Source of the DNA: Oscillospiraceae bacterium
Lineage (GTDB): Bacteria; Bacillota; Clostridia; Oscillospirales; Ruminococcaceae
Length of the DNA: 21,450 nucleotides
Assembly: GCA_017410745.1 (NCBI GenBank)
Contig: JAFPPJ010000394.1
Coordinates: 1-21,450, forward strand
Reading direction: 5' to 3'
The translations under genes and the position numbers were made by a program. The first letter of the stretch is position 1, and each line of letters begins with the position of its first letter. This document shows positions 7,711 through 16,000 of this stretch, piece after piece. Under the pieces are notes generated by a model. The model ran no database searches. It saw only the letters and a list, made by a program, of their open reading frames with translations, and was not told the DNA's origin.

Positions 7711-7788
7711 ACCTTTTCCTCTTATCCTTGTCTTCCCGGCTCAGACTTCTTTCAAATCATCTAAAGAAATCGCTGCCGGTCGTATCTG

Positions 7789-8691
7789 CTATTCCATATT
7801 TACAGTATTTCCGCTGTCCTCGCTGTCCTCTTCCTCGTCGTCGCCCTCTTCGCCGTCCTCTTCCTCGCTCACGCTCGTCTCCGCGCGGTAGCTTTCGATG
7901 TTTTCCTTGTACACCTGGTCGTTGTAATCAAGTCCGGACTTGTCGATGTAGCTTGCTCTTGAGGGATCCGTCTGAAACTTGATGATGCCCTCCTTGTCGC
8001 CTACGCTGCCGGAGATGAGGTTGGACGCATACTCGAACTTGTATTCAAGATCGTTTATCGTGCCCAGTGCCACGTCTATCTTGCTGTTATAGGTCACCAC
8101 CACGTTAGAGAAGCTCTGCACGTCGATGAGGGTGATATTCTTCGCCACGAGGGTGTCAGAGGCCTGTATCCCCGCCAGCAGCTCGTGTATCACCTTATCC
8201 TTGCGCTCATCGTTGGAGGTGAATCTGTCCCCTGTGAGAAGTGCGGGGCAGGGGTCTGTCCCCACCACGTTGTAAAGGCCAGCCCTTGCCTTGTTTGTGA
8301 TGAGCATGACCTTGCCCTTCTCGGATATGATATATACTCCCTTGGGCGTGATGAAGTTTGCAAGCGGCTTTGCAGGCTCTACCTCGAGCACTACTGAATG
8401 GAGCAGCGCGCGGCTGACCTTGACATCCTCCACGTTGAACAGCTTCTTCTGTATCCTTGCGGACACCGCAGCGGTATCCACCGCCAGCAGATTTTCGCCC
8501 GGCTGTATCTGTGCCGCATCCTTTATCTGCTCTGCGGTATAGCTCGATGAGCCCTTAACGATGATGGTATCCACGCGGAACATGAAGGTTATCGCCGCAA
8601 GCATCAGCAGCACCACTATCACGAATGCGATTATGGTGATTATGCCCTTGTCCTTCGGGGAAAGTCCCTTCTTCTCAGGTTTTGACTGCAC
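7789..8691 (-). CDS. divIB: Cell division protein DivIB/FtsQ
   Basis: DivIB/FtsQ is a bitopic divisome protein that joins FtsL and FtsB/DivIC and regulates septal synthesis. The 300-residue product has a basic cytoplasmic N-terminus, one membrane helix (about 17-38) and the extracytoplasmic POTRA domain beginning VDTIIVKGSSSYTAEQI. A β domain follows, then a highly acidic tail (EEEDGEEGDDEEE). The start is GTG at 8691, inside the end of murG (17-bp overlap). GAGGTGA 6 bases upstream (8704-8698) supports it, and no other in-frame start precedes the membrane helix. The stop is TAG. Placement after murG matches dcw clusters of Firmicutes. I cannot tell which of the two names fits better; the function is the same. 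Confidence 0.92.
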   Translation of the reverse strand: MQSKPEKKGLSPKDKGIITIIAFVIVVLLMLAAITFMFRVDTIIVKGSSSYTAEQIKDAAQIQPGENLLAVDTAAVSARIQKKLFNVEDVKVSRALLHSVVLEVEPAKPLANFITPKGVYIISEKGKVMLITNKARAGLYNVVGTDPCPALLTGDRFTSNDERKDKVIHELLAGIQASDTLVAKNITLIDVQSFSNVVVTYNSKIDVALGTINDLEYKFEYASNLISGSVGDKEGIIKFQTDPSRASYIDKSGLDYNDQVYKENIESYRAETSVSEEEDGEEGDDEEEDSEDSGNTVNME

Positions 8692-9799
8692 GCTGTATCA
8701 CCTCATAGATCCTGTCGGCAGTATCGGATATGCGGCACGCTGCCGCATTTGTCTCAAGCTCCCTCAGTCTTTCGGGGTCGTGTATCATTTCCTTCACCGT
8801 GTCCACGATAAGCTCATCGGTGAGATCCTTCTGCTCTATCACCTTAGCCGCTCCCGCATTTTCGAGCGTCATCGCGTTGTGATACTGATGATTGCCCGCC
8901 ACTATGGGAGAGGGTATGAGCACGGATGCCCTGCCTGCAGCCTCGAGCTCGCTTATTGCGGATGCTCCCGAGCGGCATATGATGAGGTCTGCCGCCGCCA
9001 TGCAGGTGTCCATATTATGTATGTATTCCTGTATTATCAGCCCGTCGGACTGCGGGTCTATCCCCGCCTCTGTCAGCCGTGAGACGAAGGTATCATGCCC
9101 CATCTTGCCGTAGCTGTGGATATGGGATACGGGCTTGTCCTGCGACTTCTCCCACTTTATGAGCGCGATGGCACAGTCGTTTATCGCACCTGCTCCAAGT
9201 GAGCCGCCGAAGGAGAATATGCAGGGCGCGTTCTCGTCAAGGCCGAGTTCACGCTTTGCCTGTGCCCTTTCGGGCATATTGTCGAATATCTTTCTTACCG
9301 GCAGGCCTGTGAGGTCGTACTTCACGCCGGGCATGAACTTTGCGGCCTCCTCCATCGTGAGCATCACGCCGTCCGCCTTCTTTGCAAGCATACGGGTGGT
9401 CACGCCGGGATAGGCATTCTGCTCGTGTATAACGGTAGGGATATGCATAGCCTGTGCGGTGAATACCACAGGGCCGCTGACATATCCGCCCGTGCCTATC
9501 ACGATGTCGGGCTCAAAGTCCTTGATTATCTTCCTTGCGCGTGCGCCGCTGTGTATGAGATAGTGTACCGTACGGATATTGCGCACGATATTCTCGGGGC
9601 TTATCCTGCGCTGAAATCCGCTGACCTTTATGGGGGCGAACTCTATACCCTCACGGGGCACGAGCTTGGACTCCATGCCGCCGGGAGTGCCCGCATAGAG
9701 AAATACCGCATCCGGATCACGCTGTTTGATTATGGACAATATGGCCAGTGCCGGATTGATGTGTCCGGCAGTTCCGCCTCCTGCAATAAGCACTCGCAT
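8675..9799 (-). CDS. murG: UDP-GlcNAc:undecaprenyl-PP-MurNAc-pentapeptide GlcNAc transferase
   Basis: MurG converts lipid I to lipid II on the inner face of the membrane. The 374-residue protein starts MRVLIAGGGTAGHINPALAI, with the first glycine loop GGGTAGH at 7-13. FSFGGSLGAGAIN is the second glycine-rich loop, and the C-terminal donor-binding region includes CRSGASAISELEAAG and PIVAGNHQYHNA (about 270-310), typical of GT28 enzymes. The ATG at 9799 has GGGGTG 6 bases upstream. It follows ftsW with a 57-bp AT-rich gap holding a strong palindrome, and its 3' end overlaps divIB. The preceding TATAAT at 9843-9848 may give it an internal promoter. Confidence 0.97.
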   Translation of the reverse strand: MRVLIAGGGTAGHINPALAILSIIKQRDPDAVFLYAGTPGGMESKLVPREGIEFAPIKVSGFQRRISPENIVRNIRTVHYLIHSGARARKIIKDFEPDIVIGTGGYVSGPVVFTAQAMHIPTVIHEQNAYPGVTTRMLAKKADGVMLTMEEAAKFMPGVKYDLTGLPVRKIFDNMPERAQAKRELGLDENAPCIFSFGGSLGAGAINDCAIALIKWEKSQDKPVSHIHSYGKMGHDTFVSRLTEAGIDPQSDGLIIQEYIHNMDTCMAAADLIICRSGASAISELEAAGRASVLIPSPIVAGNHQYHNAMTLENAGAAKVIEQKDLTDELIVDTVKEMIHDPERLRELETNAAACRISDTADRIYEVIQRAVKT

Positions 9800-9815
9800 A
9801 TTAACACCCCGATAG

Positions 9816-9848
9816 TATAACGATATGTATATATCGTTATATATTATA
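9816..9848 (-). promoter_or_regulatory. Palindrome with -10-like box between ftsW and murG
   Basis: TATAACGATAT (9816-9826) and ATATCGTTATA (9831-9841) form a perfect 11-bp inverted repeat with a 4-base centre. On the minus strand TATAAT (9848-9843) lies immediately upstream, so a start site would fall inside the palindrome. No -35 is seen. It could be an operator over an internal promoter, an RNA processing stem, or neither. A similar core occurs in the mraY/murEF spacer. Confidence 0.5.
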
Positions 9849-9856
9849 CAATTTGT

Positions 9857-11227
9857 TTATTTTTTACGCCTGTCCACAGGTATGAGCTCTGCGGACTTCT
9901 GCTGTTCAATACCTTGTCTCTCGAAGTATTGTCGTGAGATATTTAGCACCATCCCCGCCTCAAGGAACTGTATCAACACGGCGGAGCCGCCGTAGCTGAA
10001 GAAGGGGAGGGATATACCGGTATTCGGCATCGCATTCGATACAACTGCCACATTGAGCATTACCTGTATGATGAAGTGCAGGGATATGCCTGCCGAAAGG
10101 AGCATTCCGTAGCGGTCGAGGGCATTGAGCGCTGTCCACGCTCCCCTGATAGTGAGCATGACGAAGAGTATGATTATGATTATTCCCGTGACTATGCCCA
10201 GCTCCTCGCATATAACGGAGAATATGAAGTCATTGTGCGGTTCGGGGAGGTAGAGGAACTTCTGTCTTGAATTGCGGAAGCCCAGTCCCCACAGTCCGCC
10301 CGAGCCTATGGCTATGAGCGAGTTCCTTGTCTGCCACGCTATGTCCGCATTGGCAGGATCCCATGTGTGGAGCCAGCCCTCGATACGCTTGTATACATAG
10401 CCGCCCTCCGCGTACTTCGCGAGCATTATCGCTATGCCGCCTATACCGCCGCCAAGTACTGTCACCAGCATGAAGGGCAGCCGTATGCCTGCCACATACA
10501 TCATGCACACGCCTATGAGGCATATTATCACCATACCCGACAGATGGGGCTGCTTATACATCAGTACGGCTGTGATGCCGATGAGCGCCATGCACTTGAA
10601 CCATACCGTGAATTCCTCTGCATATGTTGCTTTGGAGCCTATCTTGTCCGCATTGACGGAGAGTATCCTTGACAGTGCGAAGATAAGGCTCATCTTCATG
10701 AGCTCCGAAGGCTGGAAGCGTATGCCGAAGATATACAGCCAGCGTGTAGCACCGCCCGCATCATCGCCCGCGATGGCAGCCTGTTCGGGGTCTGCACGTC
10801 CGGCGACGAGCACCGCCACCATCAATGCCAGCCCCGCTCCCAGGATAAGACCGTTTATCAGTACATTTCTCGTGACATGATAGTCAATGAACTGCAGCAC
10901 GAATATCCCGGCAAAGCCTGCGATAAAGAATGCTGCCTGTCTCTGTGCGTAGTAGTAGCCGATATGATCCCTTGTGACATTTATCGAGGATGCATAGGAT
11001 GCGGAGAACATCGTGGCAAGTCCGATGGCGCAGAGCACCACCAGCAGCATCAGATACAGCACATCCACCTGCTTGTACTTCACGAACTGAAGATAGCGGT
11101 GATATACTCGTTCGTTCTCATTGCCCTTGATTATATAGCCGGGCATAAACAGCTTGAGCGGATTATGCCCCATGCGCTCATAGTTCAGCGGCTTCTTTTT
11201 CTCTTGTTCTTTTGTATTTTTCTTCAA
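9857..11227 (-). CDS. ftsW: SEDS peptidoglycan glycosyltransferase FtsW
   Basis: FtsW polymerises lipid II at the septum together with the class B penicillin-binding protein. The 456-residue product is a multi-helix membrane protein with SEDS hallmarks: FSASYASS early in the first helix pair, RWLYIFGIRFQPSELMK, a large loop with YVYKRIEGWLHTWDP, GSGGLWGLGF, LPEPHNDFIFSVICEELG and GISLPFFSYGGSA near the C-terminus. Because of its place between mraY and murG it is the division enzyme or its sporulation homologue SpoVE rather than RodA. The start is a TTG at 11227, supported by a perfect AAGGAG 8 bases upstream; the first ATG would be residue 18. The basic tail RRKK is cytoplasmic. murD, which usually precedes ftsW in dcw clusters, is absent. 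Confidence 0.95.
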   Translation of the reverse strand: MKKNTKEQEKKKPLNYERMGHNPLKLFMPGYIIKGNENERVYHRYLQFVKYKQVDVLYLMLLVVLCAIGLATMFSASYASSINVTRDHIGYYYAQRQAAFFIAGFAGIFVLQFIDYHVTRNVLINGLILGAGLALMVAVLVAGRADPEQAAIAGDDAGGATRWLYIFGIRFQPSELMKMSLIFALSRILSVNADKIGSKATYAEEFTVWFKCMALIGITAVLMYKQPHLSGMVIICLIGVCMMYVAGIRLPFMLVTVLGGGIGGIAIMLAKYAEGGYVYKRIEGWLHTWDPANADIAWQTRNSLIAIGSGGLWGLGFRNSRQKFLYLPEPHNDFIFSVICEELGIVTGIIIIILFVMLTIRGAWTALNALDRYGMLLSAGISLHFIIQVMLNVAVVSNAMPNTGISLPFFSYGGSAVLIQFLEAGMVLNISRQYFERQGIEQQKSAELIPVDRRKK

Positions 11228-11252
11228 GCTAACAGCTCCTTAAAGGTGCGTA

Positions 11253-12281
11253 TTACTTAGTGCCGAACAGATACATCACGAGTGCCAGTGCGCCCGACAG
11301 CAGCGTGAACAGCGAGAAGGTGATCACTATCCTGTTCTCGGAGAAGCCCGACATCTCGAAGTGATGATGTATCGGGGTCATCTTGAATATCCTTCTGCCC
11401 TCGCCGTATTTCTTCTTGGTGATCTTGAACCAGCCTACCTGTATCACTACCGACAGCGCCTCTATGATATAGAGCAGCGCCGCAAAGCAGAGTATTACAT
11501 GCTCATGGAGTATAAAGCCCATCGCACACACACTGCCGCCCAGGAACATCGAGCCGGTATCGCCCATGAATATCTTGGCGGGGTGCAGGTTCCATACGAG
11601 AAATCCCATGATTCCGCCTGCAAGTGCAGCAGCGTAGAGGCTGTAATCCGCCATCTTTGCCGCCATGAATATCACGAGCATCACCGCACAGTATACCACG
11701 GTAGCGGAGCCGCAGAGCCCGTCCACGCCGTCGGTGAGGTTCACCGCATTGGTGAGGTATACCAGCACGAGCATCATGATGGGATAGTAGAATATCCACA
11801 GGTCAAGCTCGCCGATGAATGGGAAATGTATGGCAGTGGATGTGTCCCCGAGCAGATACAGCGCCGCAAGATAGGCGGCTGCCAGCAGGAACTGCATCAC
11901 CATCTTCTGCTTGGGCGTAAGACCCTCGCGCTGCTTCTTCACCGCCTTGATGTAGTCGTCGATGAAGCCTATCACGCCGTTGAGCAGTGCGAACATCACG
12001 CCTGCGAGCAGGCTAAGCGTATCCTTTGTGCCAAGCCCGGAATCCGCTCTGCCGTGTACTATCGCCGAACATATCGCAAGAGAGAGCACCGAGCCTGCCA
12101 TGAACATGAACCCGCCCATGAGCGGCGTACCGTTCTTGTCCTTCTGCCATACCGGACCCTGTTCATATATCGTGGCGCCGAACGCCATCTTCTTGAACAG
12201 CGGTATGAGCACAAAGCCGGACACAGCAGATACGGCGAATGCGATCACCACCGCAAGGAATACTATCCACACAGAAACCAT
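11253..12281 (-). CDS. mraY: Phospho-MurNAc-pentapeptide transferase
   Basis: MraY transfers phospho-MurNAc-pentapeptide to undecaprenyl phosphate, making lipid I in the membrane. In the 342-residue form the active-site residues are visible: D108-D109 in GFIDDYIK, NAVNLTDGVDG (178-188), D241 in MGDTGSMFLGG, and the histidine cluster TPIHHHFEMSG (H305-H307). About ten hydrophobic segments are present. I chose the ATG at 12281 because CAGGGTG lies upstream and the first membrane helix then starts at once; an ORF start at 12314 adds 11 polar residues without a ribosome site. A 107-bp AT-rich spacer with palindromes separates it from murEF. ftsW follows after 25 bp. Confidence 0.97.
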   Translation of the reverse strand: MVSVWIVFLAVVIAFAVSAVSGFVLIPLFKKMAFGATIYEQGPVWQKDKNGTPLMGGFMFMAGSVLSLAICSAIVHGRADSGLGTKDTLSLLAGVMFALLNGVIGFIDDYIKAVKKQREGLTPKQKMVMQFLLAAAYLAALYLLGDTSTAIHFPFIGELDLWIFYYPIMMLVLVYLTNAVNLTDGVDGLCGSATVVYCAVMLVIFMAAKMADYSLYAAALAGGIMGFLVWNLHPAKIFMGDTGSMFLGGSVCAMGFILHEHVILCFAALLYIIEALSVVIQVGWFKITKKKYGEGRRIFKMTPIHHHFEMSGFSENRIVITFSLFTLLSGALALVMYLFGTK

Positions 12282-12318
12282 AAAAACACCCTGATTACAT
12301 TTTGTATATTTCAATTTT

Positions 12319-12390
12319 GCTATACATATCGTATAGCTGTATGATTGTACTATTTGTATATACTAAAGATATTATACTAATAGTACAATC
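12319..12390. repeat. Nested inverted repeats in the murEF-mraY spacer
   Basis: Two dyads lie in this 107-bp AT-rich spacer. GCTATAC (12319-12325) and GTATAGC (12331-12337) form a 7-bp stem with a 5-base loop. GATTGTACTAT (12343-12353) and ATAGTACAATC (12380-12390) form a perfect 11-bp inverted repeat whose right arm covers the murEF stop codon. A minus-strand TATAAT (12376-12371) lies inside the larger dyad, without a good -35. It could be an operator with internal promoter, or an RNA hairpin protecting one end of a processed message. No U-run follows, so it is not a classical terminator. Confidence 0.55.
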
Positions 12391-15163
12391 ACTGACCCTT
12401 TATCGCTTCGACGACTTCTTCCATCTTCATGCTCCTGCTCGCCTTGAACAGTACCGCGTCGCCCTTTTTGAGCGTTTCCTTCAGATATGCGATGAGCTTC
12501 GCCTTGTCGTCGAAATGCATACCCTTTTCGCCCGCTCCCTCTGCGATATTCTTCGCAAGTTCGCCATAGCATACAACATCTGCACCGAGGTCTGCGGCGT
12601 ATTTTCCCACCTCGGCATGAAGTGCGGGGGATGTGTCGCCGAGCTCGAGCATATCCGCAAGCACAGCGATATGCCTGTCAGCCTTTACTCCTGCGAGTAT
12701 GTCTATCGCTGCCCTCATAGATGCGGGCGCTGCATTGTAGCAGTCTATGACCAGCTTTATGCCGTCCTTGTCCTCGATATGCTGTCTGAGCCCCTCGGGC
12801 ACGAAGCCCTCAAGTGCTGCGGCTGCAGCTGCCAGCGGCACTCCCGCCGCCTTTCCTGCACCTATCGCAAGCAGCGCATCCGTAACATGGTGCCTGCCCT
12901 TGCAGCCGAGGCTCACCTTTGCGCTCTCTTCGCCGCACACCGCCGTGAAGGTCATGCCTTCCTCATTGTCTGCGATGTCCTTTGCGGTTATATCGTTGCC
13001 CTCGCCGAGGCCGCAGGCAATGACAGGGCGGTCAAGCGTGCCCTTCAAAGGTGCCAGCTTGTCGTCGTCGCCGCATATCACCAGCGGCGCATCGGGCTTT
13101 GCGCCCTCGAGTATCTCAAGCTTTGCCTTGAGTATACCGTCACGGTCGCCCAGATTCTCTGCGTGCGACCAGCCTATATTCGTTATCACGCATACCGTCG
13201 GCAGACAGGTGCGTGTCATGCGGCTTATCTCGCCGAAATGGGACATACCCATCTCTATCACGGCAGCCTGATGGGACTTTTTCAGCCGCAGCAGAGTAAA
13301 GGGCATACCCACCTCATTGTTGCGGTTTCCGTGTGTCCACAGCGTCTCATATACCGACGACATCACACGGGCGGTCATTTCCTTTGTGGTGGTCTTGCCC
13401 ACGCTGCCCGTAAGACCTATGAGGGGTATGTCGAACCTGCTGCGGTAGCCCCTTGCTATATCGAGCAGAGCCGCAGATGTGTCCTTTACCTTTATCTCGG
13501 GTATGTCCGCGTCACGGTCGGTTATGACCGCAGCAGCGCCCAGTTCTATCGCCTTGTCAATGAAGTCGCCGCCGTCGAAATTAGCGCCTTTGAGCCCGAT
13601 GAATACGCTGCCCTCCGTGATGGTGCGCGTATCCGAGGAGATATTCTCCGCCTCTATGCAGAAGGGCACAGACCTGTTCTCGCCCCCAGTGAACGCAGCT
13701 ATATCCTTGTCTGTGAGGGTCTCATCGAGTGCAGCCAGCGCATCCGCCGCTATCTCGCGCTCATCAAAATGAGTGTGCTTGGTGCCTATTATCTGATAGT
13801 CCTCATGCCCCTTGCCCGCAAGCACCACCACATCGCCGCTCTTTGCTTCCCTGACTGCGCGGTATATAGCCTCTCTGCGGTCGGTGATGCGGATGTATGC
13901 CTTCTTCTTGGGTATGCCGGGGATGATCTGGTCGATTATGCTGTCGGGATCCTCCGTGCGGGGATTGTCGGATGTGACGATGAGCACATCCGCATACTTA
14001 GCAGCTGTCGCACCCATAATGGGGCGCTTGGTAGCATCGCGGTCGCCGCCGCATCCGAACAGGCATATGAGCCTGCCCTGAGTGTTCTTCTTCACGCAGG
14101 AGAGCATATTCTCAAGCCCGTCGGGGGAATGTGCATAGTCGCACAGCAGCGTGAAGTCCTTGCCCGTGGGGATGATCTCACAGCGGCCGCGCACGCCCGC
14201 AAAGCTCTCCACTGCGCTCTTTATGTCCTCATCGGACACTCCGAGCAGACGACATACGGATACTGCCGCCGCCGCATTGCACACATTGTATTCGCCTATC
14301 ATGGGCAGAGCCGCATGGAACTGTCTGCCCTCAAAGGTGATGTCAAAGGGAGTAACGCCGTTTGCAAAATCTCCCGCCTTATATACTATATCGCCCTCTG
14401 ATGCGGAAAGCGAAAGCTGCTCGCACTTGTTGGATGCGAAGAGCTTCTTCCCGTAGCGGTCGTCTGTATTTATTATCGCCTTTCGGGTATGCCCCTCAAA
14501 GAGCTTCTTCTTTGCCTTGTAGTAATTCTCCATCGTGCCGTGATAGTCAAGATGGTCACGGGTGAGATTGGTGAATACCGACACGTCGAACACCGCAGGG
14601 CCTATCCTGCACTGTTCGAGCGCAAAGGAGGACACCTCCATAACGCAGTGGGTGCAGCCCTTGTTCACCATCCTGCCGAAGAATGAATACAGCTCGCCTA
14701 CCTTCGGGGTGGTGGGGGTATTCTCATCCCTGCTGCAGGGCATATCACCGATAAGCACCTCCGTTGTGCCTATAAAGCCGCAGCGGATGCCGTTTGCCAT
14801 GAGTATGCTGTGTACGAGGGTGGCTGTGGTAGTCTTGCCGTTGGTGCCCGTGACTGCGATAAGATGCAGCTTCTTGTCGGGTCTGCCGTGAAGCTCTGCC
14901 ACCATCCTGCCGTATGCCTGTCTGGTATCGGGGACTATGACCTGATCCTCAAGACCCATGTCATGGTCGGTGACCACGCATACCGCTCCCTTTTCGAGCA
15001 TCTGCGCCGCCGCATCGTGACCGTCGAAATGCGCTCCCTTGATGCATACGAACACGCATCCCTCGCACACCTCGCGCGTATCATCGGTAACAAGACCCAC
15101 CGATGCGCTCGATGACTTGGTGTATTCTATCCCGCTCAGGGAAAAAAGCTCCTTTAGAAACAT
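12389..15163 (-). CDS. murEF: Bifunctional MurE-MurF ligase fusion
   Basis: One 924-residue chain carries two consecutive ATP-dependent Mur ligases, adding meso-diaminopimelate and then D-Ala-D-Ala to the UDP-MurNAc peptide in the cytoplasm. MurE occupies about 1-480: SDDTR-like VTDDTRE, P-loop TGTNGKTTT (105-113), TNLTRDHLDYHG (198-209), and DNPR (399-402), the meso-DAP specificity motif. MurF occupies about 483-924: SSDTR, second P-loop TGSVGKTTT (585-593), GNRNNEVGMP (612-620), DCYNAAPASM (807-816) and LADMLELG. The join contains no methionine between residue 383 and the second P-loop, so MurF cannot start at an internal ATG. I chose ATG 15163 with AAAGG 7 bases upstream rather than 15229, which would add 22 unrelated residues. 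MurE-MurF fusions are known elsewhere, e.g. Bordetella. Confidence 0.95.
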   Translation of the reverse strand: MFLKELFSLSGIEYTKSSSASVGLVTDDTREVCEGCVFVCIKGAHFDGHDAAAQMLEKGAVCVVTDHDMGLEDQVIVPDTRQAYGRMVAELHGRPDKKLHLIAVTGTNGKTTTATLVHSILMANGIRCGFIGTTEVLIGDMPCSRDENTPTTPKVGELYSFFGRMVNKGCTHCVMEVSSFALEQCRIGPAVFDVSVFTNLTRDHLDYHGTMENYYKAKKKLFEGHTRKAIINTDDRYGKKLFASNKCEQLSLSASEGDIVYKAGDFANGVTPFDITFEGRQFHAALPMIGEYNVCNAAAAVSVCRLLGVSDEDIKSAVESFAGVRGRCEIIPTGKDFTLLCDYAHSPDGLENMLSCVKKNTQGRLICLFGCGGDRDATKRPIMGATAAKYADVLIVTSDNPRTEDPDSIIDQIIPGIPKKKAYIRITDRREAIYRAVREAKSGDVVVLAGKGHEDYQIIGTKHTHFDEREIAADALAALDETLTDKDIAAFTGGENRSVPFCIEAENISSDTRTITEGSVFIGLKGANFDGGDFIDKAIELGAAAVITDRDADIPEIKVKDTSAALLDIARGYRSRFDIPLIGLTGSVGKTTTKEMTARVMSSVYETLWTHGNRNNEVGMPFTLLRLKKSHQAAVIEMGMSHFGEISRMTRTCLPTVCVITNIGWSHAENLGDRDGILKAKLEILEGAKPDAPLVICGDDDKLAPLKGTLDRPVIACGLGEGNDITAKDIADNEEGMTFTAVCGEESAKVSLGCKGRHHVTDALLAIGAGKAAGVPLAAAAAALEGFVPEGLRQHIEDKDGIKLVIDCYNAAPASMRAAIDILAGVKADRHIAVLADMLELGDTSPALHAEVGKYAADLGADVVCYGELAKNIAEGAGEKGMHFDDKAKLIAYLKETLKKGDAVLFKASRSMKMEEVVEAIKGQ

Positions 15164-15176
15164 ATTATGTCCTTTC

Positions 15177-15980
15177 TTACGGCTGTCCGCCTGTATAATG
15201 CGAGTCCGACAATGTCGGCTCTGCCGCATCCGCTAACCAGTCGTATACCGCTATCATCACGCCCGCCGTGAATGAGAGGCCGAACAGCGTGACATATGCG
15301 TCCTGTCCCGAGAGCCTGCCTATGTCGAGCATAGTGTACATACAGAATATCGACATGAATACCGCGAATATCCCGCAGGCGAGTATGTACAGGAACACGC
15401 CCTTGACGAACTGCCATACCACGTGGGTGGCCGTGTTCTGCACCCTGAGCAGCAGCAGGCAGAAATTCGCCGTGATGAGTATGTATGTGACATTCTTCAT
15501 GAAGGTCTCGTCCTCTATCGTGAGGAACATACACCCGATATACGCCGCAAGGGCGCAGACGAATATAGGCCATGACCCCGCGCATACGCCCGCCCATTCC
15601 GTGGAGGGCTTCCATATGCTGAAGCACAGCATGACTATAAGTCCGCCTATGAGAGAGTTTGAAGCGGATGCTATCACAAGCTCCCATATCTGCTCCGCAA
15701 GAGTGAATGCATTGCCCGGACGGCGGTAGTGCTCGGTCCTGTCCTCATCCTTCAGTCGTGCTATCTCATAGCCCGCATTGTTAGATACGCGTTCTGTCAC
15801 ATCCGAAAGCTGTCTGAAATATTCCTTGTCCTGAAACATGATGAGCAGACCGTGCGCTCTCACCCTCTCGCCCTCCCCTGCGGGCTGGCGAGCCATGGGT
15901 ATCGCTACTGCGAAAAGTATCGGGAGCACCACGCAGAATACGAGCATCTGCGCGAAGTTATCCAGTAATTTATCAGACAT
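15177..15980 (-). CDS. Unknown polytopic membrane protein in the dcw cluster
   Basis: I do not recognise this family. With ATG at 15980 the product has 267 residues and about six membrane helices: 9-30, 101-123, 131-153, 162-179, 188-217 and 228-250. A charged soluble loop (about 31-100, rich in Arg, Glu and Asp) lies between helices 1 and 2. The C-terminus is short and polar. An upstream in-frame start at 16178 would add 66 Arg/Cys-rich residues antiparallel to no gene but overlapping the penicillin-binding protein, so I reject it. It is 20 bp after that gene and 13 bp before murEF, on the same strand, so it must be co-transcribed. The place suggests a role in envelope synthesis or septation, possibly as a divisome or lipid-linked precursor accessory, but nothing in the sequence proves it. 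Confidence 0.8.
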   Translation of the reverse strand: MSDKLLDNFAQMLVFCVVLPILFAVAIPMARQPAGEGERVRAHGLLIMFQDKEYFRQLSDVTERVSNNAGYEIARLKDEDRTEHYRRPGNAFTLAEQIWELVIASASNSLIGGLIVMLCFSIWKPSTEWAGVCAGSWPIFVCALAAYIGCMFLTIEDETFMKNVTYILITANFCLLLLRVQNTATHVVWQFVKGVFLYILACGIFAVFMSIFCMYTMLDIGRLSGQDAYVTLFGLSFTAGVMIAVYDWLADAAEPTLSDSHYTGGQP

Positions 15981-16000
15981 ATCCCTACCGTCGGAGGTTA

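Noticed and set aside
15164..15229. Longer murEF start adding 22 residues
   Set aside because: The extension overlaps the upstream membrane-protein gene, is unlike MurE N-termini, and the ATG at 15163 has its own good ribosome-binding site.
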